A program made the position numbers and the translations under genes. From NCBI RefSeq assembly GCF_003991425.1, contig NZ_CP034346.1, forward strand, positions 5,757,501-5,821,500: 64,000 bases of DNA, read 5' to 3'. Shown one piece after another: positions 11,575 through 20,681 of the stretch (position 1 is its first letter; the number at the start of each line of letters is the position of its first letter). The DNA is from Paenibacillus lutimineralis. Its GTDB lineage: Bacteria > Bacillota > Bacilli > Paenibacillales > Paenibacillaceae. The notes under the pieces are model-generated. The model searched no databases. It saw only the letters and a program-made list of their open reading frames with translations, and was not told the DNA's origin.

Positions 11575-11603
11575 AGTCTAGTTTACCATAGAAAAGCTGT
11601 CAA
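11575..11603 (-). promoter_or_regulatory. Sigma-A type promoter
   Basis: The -35 TTGACA is complementary to 11598-11603 and the -10 TAGACT to 11575-11580, with a 17 bp spacer. Start of transcription is expected near 11568. A small hairpin GTTCGC/GCGAAC (11605-11623) lies immediately upstream. Confidence 0.65.
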
Positions 11604-11625
11604 CGTTCGCATAAAAGGCGAACAC

Positions 11626-11660
11626 AAAAAGATGCCCTTCCTCCAATTGGAAAGGCATCC
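11626..11660 (-). terminator. Terminator after the GDPD-like gene
   Basis: The minus strand has GATGCCTTTCC pairing with GGAAGGGCATC across a short AT loop, then TTTTTGTG. It lies 5 bp past the stop at 11665. Confidence 0.8.
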
Positions 11661-11664
11661 TATC

Positions 11665-12558
11665 TTATAACCCTAAGTAATTACGCCACCATGAAAGATC
11701 GCCGTCAGCCTCGGCCAGAAAATCAGTGTAGAAGCCATATACGCCCATATTCTTAAATTTCTGCATCTTCTCCACATCATTAATGGTATGGACATAAGAA
11801 GGTATTCCCAGCTTGTTCAACTTCGAGACCAGGTTCTTGTTCGCCCGGGCCTCCGACATCGTAATCGCTGCCAATCCCTTTTCTTTGGCAAACTGCAGTA
11901 CTTCATCATCGGATTCATGGGTCTGATACAAGGTGAAAATCACCGATTCAAACGGATAAATCGCTTCGATCTGATCCCACATGGGATGATTATAGATCTG
12001 CGGTACAATTCTCGTCAGAATCTCCGGGTCACGCTGCTTGGCGCCATCTACGATTTTGGAGAAAATTTGGTCAATCTCCTCCGGCTTAATCTGCTTCGTA
12101 TCCGTTACGAGGTACATATCGGAATAGTCAACCATTAGATCGAGAACATCATCCCAAGACAGCGGCTCATACCGGCCCATAATCTTCGCGTCCTTGAACT
12201 CCTTAGTGGAGAATATAGCTCCATAACGCTCCGGCTTTAGTCCATCCTCTTGCCCCATCAATTTGGTGAAGCTCTCCCCCCATTCATGACGGGCAATCAG
12301 ATCATTATCCGCGCTCAGCAGGAAATCGGCCTCGAATACGCGTATTCCTTTCTCATAATTGGCGATAAAAGCTTCATAGCTGTTCGTATACGGCTGTCCA
12401 CTGATCCCGCCCATCGCATGAGCAATCATACGGTGAGCCCTGAAACCATCATTGTACTGCGACGAGTCGTTTGACTTGTTCAAAAAGAAGATTAAGCCAA
12501 TGAATATTGCGAGAAGTATAACGATTAATAATATGAAATATAGCCATTTTCTTTTCAT
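11665..12558 (-). CDS. Membrane-anchored glycerophosphodiester phosphodiesterase-like protein
   Basis: 297 residues. An N-terminal hydrophobic helix (about residues 5-27) would anchor the protein with its catalytic part outside. The remainder is a PLC-like TIM-barrel: AHAMGG near residue 46, EADFLLSADNDLIARHEW near residue 75 and VTDTKQIKPEE further on. In classical GDPD enzymes an early His-Arg, a Glu-x-Asp and a later His bind metal and substrate; here the first pair is His-Ala, while EAD and the His in RHEW are kept, so the substrate may differ from glycerophosphodiesters. It sits at the left end of the polysaccharide locus, just downstream of the priming transferase, and could act on phosphate-linked wall polymers. 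That role is inference. Confidence 0.75.
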   Translation of the reverse strand: MKRKWLYFILLIVILLAIFIGLIFFLNKSNDSSQYNDGFRAHRMIAHAMGGISGQPYTNSYEAFIANYEKGIRVFEADFLLSADNDLIARHEWGESFTKLMGQEDGLKPERYGAIFSTKEFKDAKIMGRYEPLSWDDVLDLMVDYSDMYLVTDTKQIKPEEIDQIFSKIVDGAKQRDPEILTRIVPQIYNHPMWDQIEAIYPFESVIFTLYQTHESDDEVLQFAKEKGLAAITMSEARANKNLVSKLNKLGIPSYVHTINDVEKMQKFKNMGVYGFYTDFLAEADGDLSWWRNYLGL

Positions 12559-12639
12559 TAATATTTTCCATCCTAATCTTGTTCTGCGGGTTTATCTGAC
12601 ATCTTAACTTAATGAGGATAAAAATACAATTACATCCAT

Positions 12640-14046
12640 TTAATAAGCGTTTTTGTTTACAAATCCTTGTAGAACAGTCTTGAATATAATTTTGATATCC
12701 AGCAAAATCGACCAATTTTCTATATAGAAAATGTCATGCTCAATCCGATCCTCAATCGACGTGTCCCCGCGCAGCCCATTAGCTTGAGCGTACCCGGTAA
12801 TACCGGGACGAACATGGTGCTTCACCATGTATTTCGGAACCTCTTCACGGAACTGCTCCACAAAGTAAGGTCGCTCCGGTCTTGGTCCAACGACGCTCAT
12901 CTGGCCAGTTAGTACATTAAAAAACTGTGGAAGCTCATCCAGACTCGTCTTACGCAGAAATGCACCGAACTTCGTCCGTCTTGGGTCATTTTCCGTCGTC
13001 CAGCCCGTATCCGTTACCCCCTCCGGCAAATCCTTCATCGAACGGAATTTGTACATGGAGAATTTACGACGGTTCAACCCCACCCGCTCCTGCTTAAAAA
13101 TAATGGGTCCCTTAGAGGTTAATTTGATGCCTATAGCGACTAGCAGCATGATCGGCGATGTAACAATGATGGCGAATGAGGAGAATACGATATCGAACAT
13201 CCGCTTCACTAGACGATTTCCGGTCAGATCGAGTGGAATGTCGCGCACATTAATCATCGGCATGCCAGCAAAGTTATCAAAATAAGGCCGTGCTGGCAAG
13301 AAGTCAAAGAAGTCAGGAATGATCAGCGCTCTGACCCCAGCCTTCTCACAAATCGATATAATCTTGGCATATTTGGGATGTGCATATAGCGGCAATGCCA
13401 GAACAACTTCATCGATCATTTTTTTTCGTAAAATCTTCTCCAGTTCGTCCACCGCACCCAGGACTGGTTTGTATTGTTTAAGTTCCTCCGGCGTAAAGGT
13501 ACGATGGTCATCCAGGAATCCGATCACTTCATACCCGAGCTCTGGATACTGCCTTAGATTCTCGTAAAACTTGCATCCTAATGAACCTGCCCCAATAATG
13601 AGCACAAACTGCTTGTTGAAGCCCTTTTTGCGGAAATGCTTAAGGGATTGCTTGAGAAAATAGCGGTAAAGCATAATCAGCAACAGATCAAAACTTATAT
13701 AGAGGGCCAAGTAATCCCGAGAAATATCGACCTGCTTCACAAAGAACATAATACTGAGCAGGACGAACAGACTCGTCATATGGACCTGAATCAATTTGAG
13801 AACTTCGTCGGAGAAGCGTTTTTTACGCTTAGGTGTATAAAGCGATACTAGAACACCGGTCACGATCGCAATTGCACCATAGACAAGACTCCAAAAAGCG
13901 TAGATTTCAACCGGGAGTGCGCCATCAAAATCCATCCATCCGCTCTTGAACTTCAGCCACCAAGCAAGTAAGAAGGATATCTGGATGCATAAGAAATCGA
14001 CCAAGCTATATAGCTGTGCTAAAAAGCGCTGATTCTTGCGGATCAT
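12640..14046 (-). CDS. Polyprenyl-phosphate sugar-1-phosphate transferase (WcaJ type)
   Basis: Starts glycan assembly by moving a sugar-1-phosphate from a nucleotide sugar to undecaprenyl phosphate. Its 468 residues fit the long PNPT family: about four N-terminal membrane helices, a Rossmann-like central domain with LIIGAGSLGCKFYENL (about residues 150-165), a fifth hydrophobic segment and the C-terminal bacterial sugar transferase domain with KRMFDIVFS, KFRSM, LRKTSLDELPQFFNV, VGPRPERP and RPGITGYAQ. WcaJ homologues usually add glucose-1-phosphate, and galU in the same locus could feed it, but specificity is not readable here. The ATG overlaps the stop of the upstream glycosyltransferase (ATGA), with GGAGGTGAGG upstream. 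Confidence 0.92.
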   Translation of the reverse strand: MIRKNQRFLAQLYSLVDFLCIQISFLLAWWLKFKSGWMDFDGALPVEIYAFWSLVYGAIAIVTGVLVSLYTPKRKKRFSDEVLKLIQVHMTSLFVLLSIMFFVKQVDISRDYLALYISFDLLLIMLYRYFLKQSLKHFRKKGFNKQFVLIIGAGSLGCKFYENLRQYPELGYEVIGFLDDHRTFTPEELKQYKPVLGAVDELEKILRKKMIDEVVLALPLYAHPKYAKIISICEKAGVRALIIPDFFDFLPARPYFDNFAGMPMINVRDIPLDLTGNRLVKRMFDIVFSSFAIIVTSPIMLLVAIGIKLTSKGPIIFKQERVGLNRRKFSMYKFRSMKDLPEGVTDTGWTTENDPRRTKFGAFLRKTSLDELPQFFNVLTGQMSVVGPRPERPYFVEQFREEVPKYMVKHHVRPGITGYAQANGLRGDTSIEDRIEHDIFYIENWSILLDIKIIFKTVLQGFVNKNAY

Positions 14047-14981
14047 GACCTCACCTCCAGTTTGGAATCGTTAGCAGACGGACGGCTACCTGTCCCCGGA
14101 CTTGTATCCTTGCCCCGTCCTCGGGGGATTAATTTATTTTTCGCTAATGATAACGTGAATTTGACAGCAATCCCACAAAAGACAGCCGTGTTCGTAAACC
14201 ATGAATATTGCCTCACATAATGTTTGCGATGAAAGATCCACATCGAATGGTGAAATTCATATATAATCTTGAACGGCTTGCGTCGGCTGCTCGCTCCCTT
14301 ATAGTGAACAATGTATGTGACTGGATGGTACCAAATGTCCCAACCTGCTTGCTTGATCCTGTAACACCAGTCCACATCTTCTCCATACATAAAGAATGTC
14401 TCGTCCAGACCACCTACCTGCTGTAGTGTCTCACGCCGTACCAGCATGAAGGCTCCGACCAGACAATCGATGCTATAGCTCTCATTCGGATCAAGATAAC
14501 CGAGTTGATACTGATTAAACCGCGGTCGATCCGGGAACAGCTTCGAGAAACCAAAGGCATAGTAAAAAGAAGCGGATGGCGTCGGAAATCCCCGCCGACA
14601 TGCCTTATCTAAGGAGCCGTCCGGAAGAATCACTTTGCAGCCTGAGGCTCCGACCTTCGGATTCTCATCCATGAAGGCCATCATCGTCTGCAGCGTATCC
14701 GGCTGCACAATCGTATCGGAATTCAGCAATAATATGTAACGGCCAGCGGCAGCTTCCATCGCCTGATTGTTAGCCTTAGCAAAGCCCGTATTCTCTTCGT
14801 TCGCAATCATCCGCACCTGCGGATACTGCTCCATAATCTTCTCTACCGAGTCATCCGCCGAGGCATTATCTACCACAATCACCTCATACGAATAACCCGT
14901 CTCAGAATCATACACCGACTGCAGACAATCCAACGTTAGCCGGCAGGTATTAAAATTCACGATCAACACACTCAAATCCAT
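14043..14981 (-). CDS. Family 2 glycosyltransferase (rhamnosyltransferase-like)
   Basis: A cytoplasmic GT-A inverting glycosyltransferase of 312 residues. It opens with LSVLIVNFNTCRLTLDCL, then VIVVDNASADDS, the acceptor-side NTGFAKANNQ and the metal-binding DxD-like LLLNSDTIV; EDVDWCYRIKQAGW holds the likely catalytic acid. This layout matches WbbL-type rhamnosyltransferases, and dTDP-L-rhamnose genes lie nearby at 17440-20661. AGGAG lies about 10 nt before the ATG. The next gene downstream overlaps by 4 bp, so the two are co-translated. The exact linkage is unknown. Confidence 0.88.
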   Translation of the reverse strand: MDLSVLIVNFNTCRLTLDCLQSVYDSETGYSYEVIVVDNASADDSVEKIMEQYPQVRMIANEENTGFAKANNQAMEAAAGRYILLLNSDTIVQPDTLQTMMAFMDENPKVGASGCKVILPDGSLDKACRRGFPTPSASFYYAFGFSKLFPDRPRFNQYQLGYLDPNESYSIDCLVGAFMLVRRETLQQVGGLDETFFMYGEDVDWCYRIKQAGWDIWYHPVTYIVHYKGASSRRKPFKIIYEFHHSMWIFHRKHYVRQYSWFTNTAVFCGIAVKFTLSLAKNKLIPRGRGKDTSPGTGSRPSANDSKLEVRS

Positions 14982-15128
14982 GAACTACGCGCTCCTGACA
15001 AATATAGTAATCTATCGACATTATAGCACATTGTCATAGAGTAGCGACTCCCCTTATCAAGTTGACTGATTAACAGTTTTTCAATTAAGGTAGGTCTGGT
15101 CTAGCCGAAGCAACAGGAGAGGATCAGT

Positions 15129-16256
15129 TTGAAAAAAGCAAAATTAGAAGAGATTGAGATTTTAAGAGGCATTGCGTTTTTAGCAGTTGTTTTCCAGCAT
15201 ATTATTGCAGGTATATTTTATCAACCGGGTCTCAGCCCTCTGACATTAAACGTTGCTACAACTTTTCTCGGTTTGATCCGATTTGCAGTTCCATTATTCG
15301 TGTTCATTACCGGAGTTGTGCTGTTCTATAATTATGATGCTAAAGTAAACTACAAGGATTTCCTGTTTAAAAGATTCAAACATGTCACTGTCCCTTATTT
15401 GGTCTGGACTGTTTTTTACTACGCCTGGGTTGGCTTTTTAAGCGGGATGGAAGCAACAAGCACACAAAATCAATTGCTTGATATCATCCAGCTTGCCTTT
15501 ACTGGAAAAGCTGCCTACCATTTGTGGTTCATGGTCATGATTATTCCGTTTTACCTGCTGTTTCCGTTCTTTAAGCTCCTGATTTCAAAAAATAGAAAAT
15601 GGATGATTAACCTAGTGGTAGTTACAACCATATTTGTGATTAACCTATTCCTTGTGTACGCTCTTTCTAAAGGTATGATAACGAATAATAACCCTAATCT
15701 TGGATTCATTTTTAATTATTTGGACCGCAATTTTCTGTTCTGGGTATTTTATTTCATACTAGGTGGATTTGTAGGCTTATACTATGACCATTGGAAGATC
15801 TTCGTACGAAAAACCTGGGTAAGGGTGTTAAGCTTATTGCTATTGGGAATTTGCATGTATGATATCTGCTCAAAAATTGTTAGGATCAATAACGGAGTAA
15901 CCGATAATCCTTATCTGTTTAGCGCGAACGTAACAGCACCGCTGAAGCCGCTCATGATGATCACGATCCTGCTATTACTCTTGCTAGTATTCGTATTAGC
16001 GGAAAAAATCGCAGCAAACCGGAGTTACTCCGCCAATTTGTTAAGATCCTTCGGAAAATATTCTTTTGGTGCCTATCTCATCCACGTCTTTGTTTTGAAG
16101 ATAGTAAACAATCTGGTCATCAGTTATTTGAGCGTATTAGGAGTCTTCATGCAGACAGTCATATCCCTCGTATTGTGTTCGCTATTAAGCTTGATTTTGT
16201 GTATAGCGATCAGCAGAACGAAGAGCTCGGTGGGCGAGGTGCTGGTGGGGAGGTAA
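15129..16256 (+). CDS. Membrane acyltransferase, OafA/YrhL family
   Basis: A 375-residue acyltransferase-3 protein with about ten membrane helices, likely adding an acetyl or similar group to a surface glycan. The N-terminus has EEIEILRGIAFLAVVFQH, whose Arg and final His match the conserved catalytic region of the family; a second family motif is HLWFMVMIIPFY. The start is TTG with AGGAGAGG upstream. It is one of only two plus-strand genes in the polysaccharide locus, divergent from the family 2 transferase at 14043-14981 and followed by a bidirectional terminator, so it has its own promoter. It may decorate the polymer made by the neighbours. Confidence 0.87.
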   Translation: MKKAKLEEIEILRGIAFLAVVFQHIIAGIFYQPGLSPLTLNVATTFLGLIRFAVPLFVFITGVVLFYNYDAKVNYKDFLFKRFKHVTVPYLVWTVFYYAWVGFLSGMEATSTQNQLLDIIQLAFTGKAAYHLWFMVMIIPFYLLFPFFKLLISKNRKWMINLVVVTTIFVINLFLVYALSKGMITNNNPNLGFIFNYLDRNFLFWVFYFILGGFVGLYYDHWKIFVRKTWVRVLSLLLLGICMYDICSKIVRINNGVTDNPYLFSANVTAPLKPLMMITILLLLLLVFVLAEKIAANRSYSANLLRSFGKYSFGAYLIHVFVLKIVNNLVISYLSVLGVFMQTVISLVLCSLLSLILCIAISRTKSSVGEVLVGR

Positions 16257-16302
16257 GAACATTTTAACCTCACCTGTTCCTAAGTAATGTCTAGGGAAAT
16301 AA

Positions 16303-16336
16303 ATAAGAGATCGGTTAGTATCGATCTCTTTAAAAA
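16303..16336. terminator. Bidirectional terminator
   Basis: AAGAGATCG (16305-16313) pairs with CGATCTCTT (16322-16330). A/T-rich flanks on both sides allow it to end the plus-strand acyltransferase transcript and any minus-strand transcript from the gene at 16371. Confidence 0.75.
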
Positions 16337-16370
16337 ATACCACTATAAAAATGCTGAGGCTATAGGATAA

Positions 16371-17315
16371 CTAGTATCCCTTCTTATCAAAGAGCTTCCG
16401 ACGGAACTCCCTCCGTTTTTCACGTAAACCAGGCAATTGCCTCCAAAATCCGATCCAAGCACCAAGCACTTTCGGTTCTCTCAGTAACATGTATCCGTGA
16501 ACCGCCACTTCATATGCTAACAACTGCGGCAGGTTTCTCAGCCAGCGGTATCCTGACAAGTTTTTATACATCATTTTGTATCGATTTATAAATGAATGCC
16601 TGCGTATGAAGAGAGATTTTGACCCTCTTCCTCCCTTTTTCCAACCACGTTTATGGACTCCAACCGCCTCAGCACAATAATAAGCCTTCCAGCCAAGTTG
16701 TCCCGCCCTCCATGCAACATCGACATCTTCCTTATAGGCAAAAAAATCCGCATCAAAAAATTCGCCATGAATAGAAATGTCCTCGATCATTTTTCTCGAA
16801 TACAATGCAGCTGCTCCCGATACACCAAAAACCTCAGTTGATTCCATCCATTGGTGAACAGGCTCTTCCGCTCCACGATCAAAGGCTCTCCAAATTTTAT
16901 TCATCACCAATCCTGTGCTGTCTATCATCTCTGGGGGATCTTGCAGCATGAGCCTGCCTGTCGCGCTTCCGGTCTCGGGATAGCGTTCCATATAACTTAC
17001 TAAACGTTCAACATATGTACTATCGAGAACAACATCGGGGTTAAGCACAAGTACATAATCTGTATTGGTGAGATGAATTCCTTGATTATGTGCAGGTGCA
17101 AATCCTGTATTGTGGACATTTTCTATAATTTGAACTCGTTCACTAAATTGTCTCGCCAGGTCACGCACTTTGGATACAGTATCATCTGATGAAGCATTAT
17201 CGATGACCAAAACTTGTTCAATATAATAGCTCTGCTGCATAACTGCATTCAAGCATTCCAGAATATCCTCCGAACTATTGAAGCTGACGATCTGTACACT
17301 GATTGTTGGGATCAT
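16371..17315 (-). CDS. Family 2 glycosyltransferase
   Basis: 314 residues, GT-A fold, cytoplasmic. Motifs are ISVQIVSFNSSEDILECL at the N-terminus, VLVIDNASSDDT (about residues 34-45), NTGFAPAHNQGI, the DxD-like VLNPDVVLDS and YKEDVDVAWRAGQLGW with the probable base. It resembles the rhamnosyltransferase at 14043-14981 but is a distinct subtype. AAGGA lies 9 nt before the ATG. It is isolated: terminators lie on both sides (16303-16336 and 17343-17383), so it appears to be a single-gene unit. Donor and acceptor are unknown. Confidence 0.87.
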   Translation of the reverse strand: MIPTISVQIVSFNSSEDILECLNAVMQQSYYIEQVLVIDNASSDDTVSKVRDLARQFSERVQIIENVHNTGFAPAHNQGIHLTNTDYVLVLNPDVVLDSTYVERLVSYMERYPETGSATGRLMLQDPPEMIDSTGLVMNKIWRAFDRGAEEPVHQWMESTEVFGVSGAAALYSRKMIEDISIHGEFFDADFFAYKEDVDVAWRAGQLGWKAYYCAEAVGVHKRGWKKGGRGSKSLFIRRHSFINRYKMMYKNLSGYRWLRNLPQLLAYEVAVHGYMLLREPKVLGAWIGFWRQLPGLREKRREFRRKLFDKKGY

Positions 17316-17342
17316 AGCTAATATTCCTTTTCTATTTACGAG

Positions 17343-17383
17343 TAATTAAAGAAAAAGAACACTATTTAAACCATAGTGTTCTT
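17343..17383 (-). terminator. Terminator at the end of the dTDP-rhamnose gene run
   Basis: On the minus strand AAGAACACTAT pairs with ATAGTGTTCTT, followed by TTTTCTTTAATT. It lies 57 bp past the rfbD stop and marks the 3' end of the long minus-strand run. Confidence 0.8.
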
Positions 17384-17439
17384 CATATCATTATTATAGT
17401 AAAACAAGTTCGGTTTCTCTAGTCACTCCAAACGATCAA

Positions 17440-18312
17440 CTATTCATTGTCACTAGATTGCAATTCCTTTATGAAAGCGTGAAGCCCTTCCCGCCATGGT
17501 CGGATATCCTGAAACCCATTCGTACGAATGGATAGATGCTCCATCACTGAATTACGTGGTCTAGGTGCTGGTCTTGGAAAATCTTCCGTAGTACAAGGAT
17601 TCACCTCAACATTATAAGACCCGCCTTGAGAATTAGCCTCTGCAAAGATTGCTTGAGCAAATTCATACCAGGTACATTCGCCGGAATTGGAGACATGGTA
17701 AATGCCATATTTTTCGGTACTTACTAATTCTAATAAAAAACGTGATAAATCAACTGTATATGTTGGAGAACCCTTCTGATCATGAACTACGCTGATCTCA
17801 GGTCTTTCAGAGCCTAAGCGTAACATCGTCTTAACAAAGTTGTTACCATGAAGTCCGTAAACCCATGAAGTCCTAACAATAAAGTACTTAGAGGACAAAC
17901 TTTTAACTAACTCTTCTCCTGCCCTTTTGGACTTACCGTAGATGCTTTGTGGATTCGTATTGTCGTATTCATGGTATGGTGCTGTAGCTGTACCATCAAA
18001 AACATAATCTGTGCTGATATAGCAGAATTTAGCACCAATGTGTTCAGCAGCTACTACCATATTTCTAGTGCCTGCCGTATTTACTGCATACGCATTATCA
18101 ATGTCGCTTTCAGCCTGATCCACTGCTGTATATGCAGCGCAATGGATAATTGCATCCGGTTTGGAATTCTGTACTTCCTCCAAGCTAGCTGCCTGATCTG
18201 TTATGTCTAGAGTATCTCGATCGTAAGGTATAACAGTGTGGCTAGCTTGCTCCAGAATTTTCACCAGATCCTGGCCAAGCTGCCCATTTGCTCCCGTTAC
18301 CAGTATTCTCAT
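17440..18312 (-). CDS. rfbD: dTDP-4-dehydrorhamnose reductase
   Basis: The last step of dTDP-L-rhamnose synthesis, an NAD(P)H-dependent reduction of the 4-keto group. 290 residues, usual length. The Rossmann motif GANGQLGQDL is at residues 8-17, followed by HCAAYTAVDQAE, the catalytic Tyr/Lys in YGKSKRAGE, and RTSWVYG. The ATG overlaps the rfbB stop by 4 bp (ATGA). It forms a tight run with rfbA, rfbC and rfbB. Confidence 0.95.
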   Translation of the reverse strand: MRILVTGANGQLGQDLVKILEQASHTVIPYDRDTLDITDQAASLEEVQNSKPDAIIHCAAYTAVDQAESDIDNAYAVNTAGTRNMVVAAEHIGAKFCYISTDYVFDGTATAPYHEYDNTNPQSIYGKSKRAGEELVKSLSSKYFIVRTSWVYGLHGNNFVKTMLRLGSERPEISVVHDQKGSPTYTVDLSRFLLELVSTEKYGIYHVSNSGECTWYEFAQAIFAEANSQGGSYNVEVNPCTTEDFPRPAPRPRNSVMEHLSIRTNGFQDIRPWREGLHAFIKELQSSDNE

Positions 18313-19331
18313 TTGTGATCACCTAATCGTTCACCATATTGCTTCACGTAGTATTCCTGATACGCACCCGATTGAATACGAGTCCACCACTCTTTATTTC
18401 TCAGGTACCAAGCTATGGTCTCCTTAATACCAGTCTCAAAGGAATGCTTCGGCTTCCAGCCGAGCTCCGTCATCGTCTTCGTCGGGTCAATACCATAGCG
18501 ACGGTCATGACCAGGCCGGTCCTTCACATAAGTAATCAACGATTTAGACTTACCGAGCTGCTCCAAAATTGTTGTAACGATATGCACATTCGTTCGTTCA
18601 TTATTTCCACCGATATTGTAAACTTCACCATTGCGTCCCTTATGAAGCACAAGATCAATCGCACTACAGTGATCCTCAACATACAGCCAGTCACGAATGT
18701 TAAGGCCATCTCCGTATATTGGGAGCTGCTCATCTGCCAAGGCTTTTGAAATCATAAGTGGGATCAGCTTTTCCGGGAACTGGTACGGTCCATAGTTATT
18801 TGAGCATCGTGTAATATTTACAGACAATCCAAATGTCTCATGGTATGCACGAACCAGCAAATCGCCGCCTGCTTTACTGGCTGAATATGGGCTGTTGGGC
18901 TGAAGTGGAGTATCTTCCGTAAATAACCCTATTTCCCCCAGCGAGCCATACACTTCATCCGTAGATACTTGAACGAATTTTGTAACGTTATGCTTTTTGG
19001 CAGCATCAAGTAGAACCTGGGTACCCAGAACGTTAGTTCTAACAAAAACGTCCGGCTCCAGAATACTGCGGTCTACATGAGACTCCGCAGCGAAGTTTAC
19101 TACAGCATCGACATCTTGACCGATGAGCTCATTCATCTTTTGGACATCAGTAATGTCCGCTTTGACAAAAGTATGATTGGGATTACTCTCAATCGATTTC
19201 AGGTTTTCTAAATTACCAGCATAAGTAAGAGCATCTACATTGATAATTTGATATCCAGGATGTTGCTTCAACATATATAATACGAAGTTGCTGCCGATGA
19301 ATCCGGCACCGCCTGTGACGAGCAGTTTCAT
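18309..19331 (-). CDS. rfbB: dTDP-glucose 4,6-dehydratase
   Basis: The second step of dTDP-L-rhamnose synthesis: converts dTDP-glucose to the 4-keto-6-deoxy sugar with bound NAD+. 340 residues. Motifs are TGGAGFIGSN (residues 6-15), NFAAESHVDRSI, VSTDEVYGSLG with the catalytic Asp/Glu pair after Thr, and the YSASKAGGD Tyr/Lys pair. It overlaps rfbD by 4 bp and lies 19 bp after rfbC. Confidence 0.96.
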   Translation of the reverse strand: MKLLVTGGAGFIGSNFVLYMLKQHPGYQIINVDALTYAGNLENLKSIESNPNHTFVKADITDVQKMNELIGQDVDAVVNFAAESHVDRSILEPDVFVRTNVLGTQVLLDAAKKHNVTKFVQVSTDEVYGSLGEIGLFTEDTPLQPNSPYSASKAGGDLLVRAYHETFGLSVNITRCSNNYGPYQFPEKLIPLMISKALADEQLPIYGDGLNIRDWLYVEDHCSAIDLVLHKGRNGEVYNIGGNNERTNVHIVTTILEQLGKSKSLITYVKDRPGHDRRYGIDPTKTMTELGWKPKHSFETGIKETIAWYLRNKEWWTRIQSGAYQEYYVKQYGERLGDHK

Positions 19332-19350
19332 GAATGATGACCTCCTAGTT

Positions 19351-19899
19351 CTAGTCGAAATTCAATTCCGCTTCCGCAAGTGTCGGATGACGACGATCCT
19401 TGTCCGAGAGTAACGGCTCACTTACAGGCCAATCAATGGCAAGTGCAGGATCATTCCATAATATGCCACGATCATTCTCCGGGGAATAGTATTCGTCCAC
19501 TTTATAGAGAACTTGGGTATTTGGTACTAGGGTACAGAAGCCATGAGCGAATCCTTTAGGAATCAACAACTGCCGTTTGTTAGATTCGCTAAGGATGACA
19601 GCTACCCATTGTCCGAATGTAGGTGAACTTTTCCGAACATCCAAGATCACATCATAAATAGCACCGGTAAGCACTCGGATTAGCTTCGTCTGTGCTTTAG
19701 GGTTTAATTGATAGTGTAATCCACGTAAAACTCCAGCCTCAGCAGATAGGGATTGATTATCTTGAATAAAGTTATATTTAATTCCTAGTTGCTGCATCAC
19801 TGCTTTATTATAACTCTCCATAAAAAAACCCCGGTGATCCCCATGTACCACCGGTTCGAGTAATGCTGCATCTCGCAGCTTTAACGAGGTCAGTTTCAT
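19351..19899 (-). CDS. rfbC: dTDP-4-dehydrorhamnose 3,5-epimerase
   Basis: Inverts C3 and C5 of the 4-keto sugar to give the L-rhamno form. 182 residues, a cupin of standard size. Motifs are HGDHRGFFMESYN, FIQDNQSLS, LRGLHYQ with the catalytic His, YDVILDVRKSSPTFG and IPKGFAHGFC. It is placed between rfbA and rfbB with short gaps, as part of one transcript. Confidence 0.95.
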   Translation of the reverse strand: MKLTSLKLRDAALLEPVVHGDHRGFFMESYNKAVMQQLGIKYNFIQDNQSLSAEAGVLRGLHYQLNPKAQTKLIRVLTGAIYDVILDVRKSSPTFGQWVAVILSESNKRQLLIPKGFAHGFCTLVPNTQVLYKVDEYYSPENDRGILWNDPALAIDWPVSEPLLSDKDRRHPTLAEAELNFD

Positions 19900-19917
19900 A
19901 ACCAGACTTCTCCTTAA

Positions 19918-20661
19918 CTATAGCTTGAGTCGGCCAAACTCTTCGCCAAGGTTCAAATCCTTGGCCAATTCATTGGCTCTGGCTAACGAAGCATGTGTAC
20001 CTGCATCTGTCCACCAGCCTCGTAGCACGTCAAAAGTGAGTTCTCCTCGTTCAATATACGCATTAATTACGTCTGTGATTTCCAGTTCGCCACGAGCAGA
20101 CGGTTTTAGACTGCGAATTATTTCAAAAACTTGATGGTCAAACATATAGATACCAGTTACTGCATAGCTCGACTTAGGTTTCCTTGGCTTCTCTTCAATG
20201 GAAATGATCCGATTTCCTTCAAGTTCAGGAACACCGAAACGAGACGGATCAGAGACCTTCTGTATAAGAATTTTAGCCCCAGAGGACTGATTCTGAAAGT
20301 GCTCCACATAAGGCGATATGTTATCAGCAAAAACGTTGTCTCCCAAGATAACCACCATCTGATCATTGCCTGCAAACTGTTCAGCTAATCCAAGAGCTTG
20401 GGCAATGCCTCCAGCTTCATCCTGAACCTTGTAAGTGAAAGAAACTCCGATCTCACTTCCACTACCTAATAAGCTTACAACATCACCCATATGCTCTTTA
20501 CCAGTGACGATAAGGATATCAGTGAGGCCCGTTTGCTTTAGCTTATGCACAGCATGAAAGATCATTGGGTACTTGCCCACAGGAAGAAGGTGCTTATTGG
20601 TTACTTTCGTTAAAGGATATAGGCGTGTGCCGGTCCCACCGGCTAGGATGATGGCTTTCAT
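19918..20661 (-). CDS. rfbA: Glucose-1-phosphate thymidylyltransferase, short form
   Basis: Makes dTDP-glucose from glucose-1-phosphate and dTTP. 247 residues, the short variant seen in Firmicutes rather than the ~290-residue enterobacterial one; the C-terminal allosteric segment is absent. Motifs are LAGGTGTRLYPLT (residues 6-18), NKHLLPVGKYPM, VILGDNVF with the metal-binding Asp, and EEKPRKPKSSYAVTGIY. It is first of the four rfb genes here, 20 bp downstream of a family 2 glycosyltransferase. Confidence 0.94.
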   Translation of the reverse strand: MKAIILAGGTGTRLYPLTKVTNKHLLPVGKYPMIFHAVHKLKQTGLTDILIVTGKEHMGDVVSLLGSGSEIGVSFTYKVQDEAGGIAQALGLAEQFAGNDQMVVILGDNVFADNISPYVEHFQNQSSGAKILIQKVSDPSRFGVPELEGNRIISIEEKPRKPKSSYAVTGIYMFDHQVFEIIRSLKPSARGELEITDVINAYIERGELTFDVLRGWWTDAGTHASLARANELAKDLNLGEEFGRLKL

Positions 20662-20681
20662 AGAAAATGTCCTTCCAAGAT

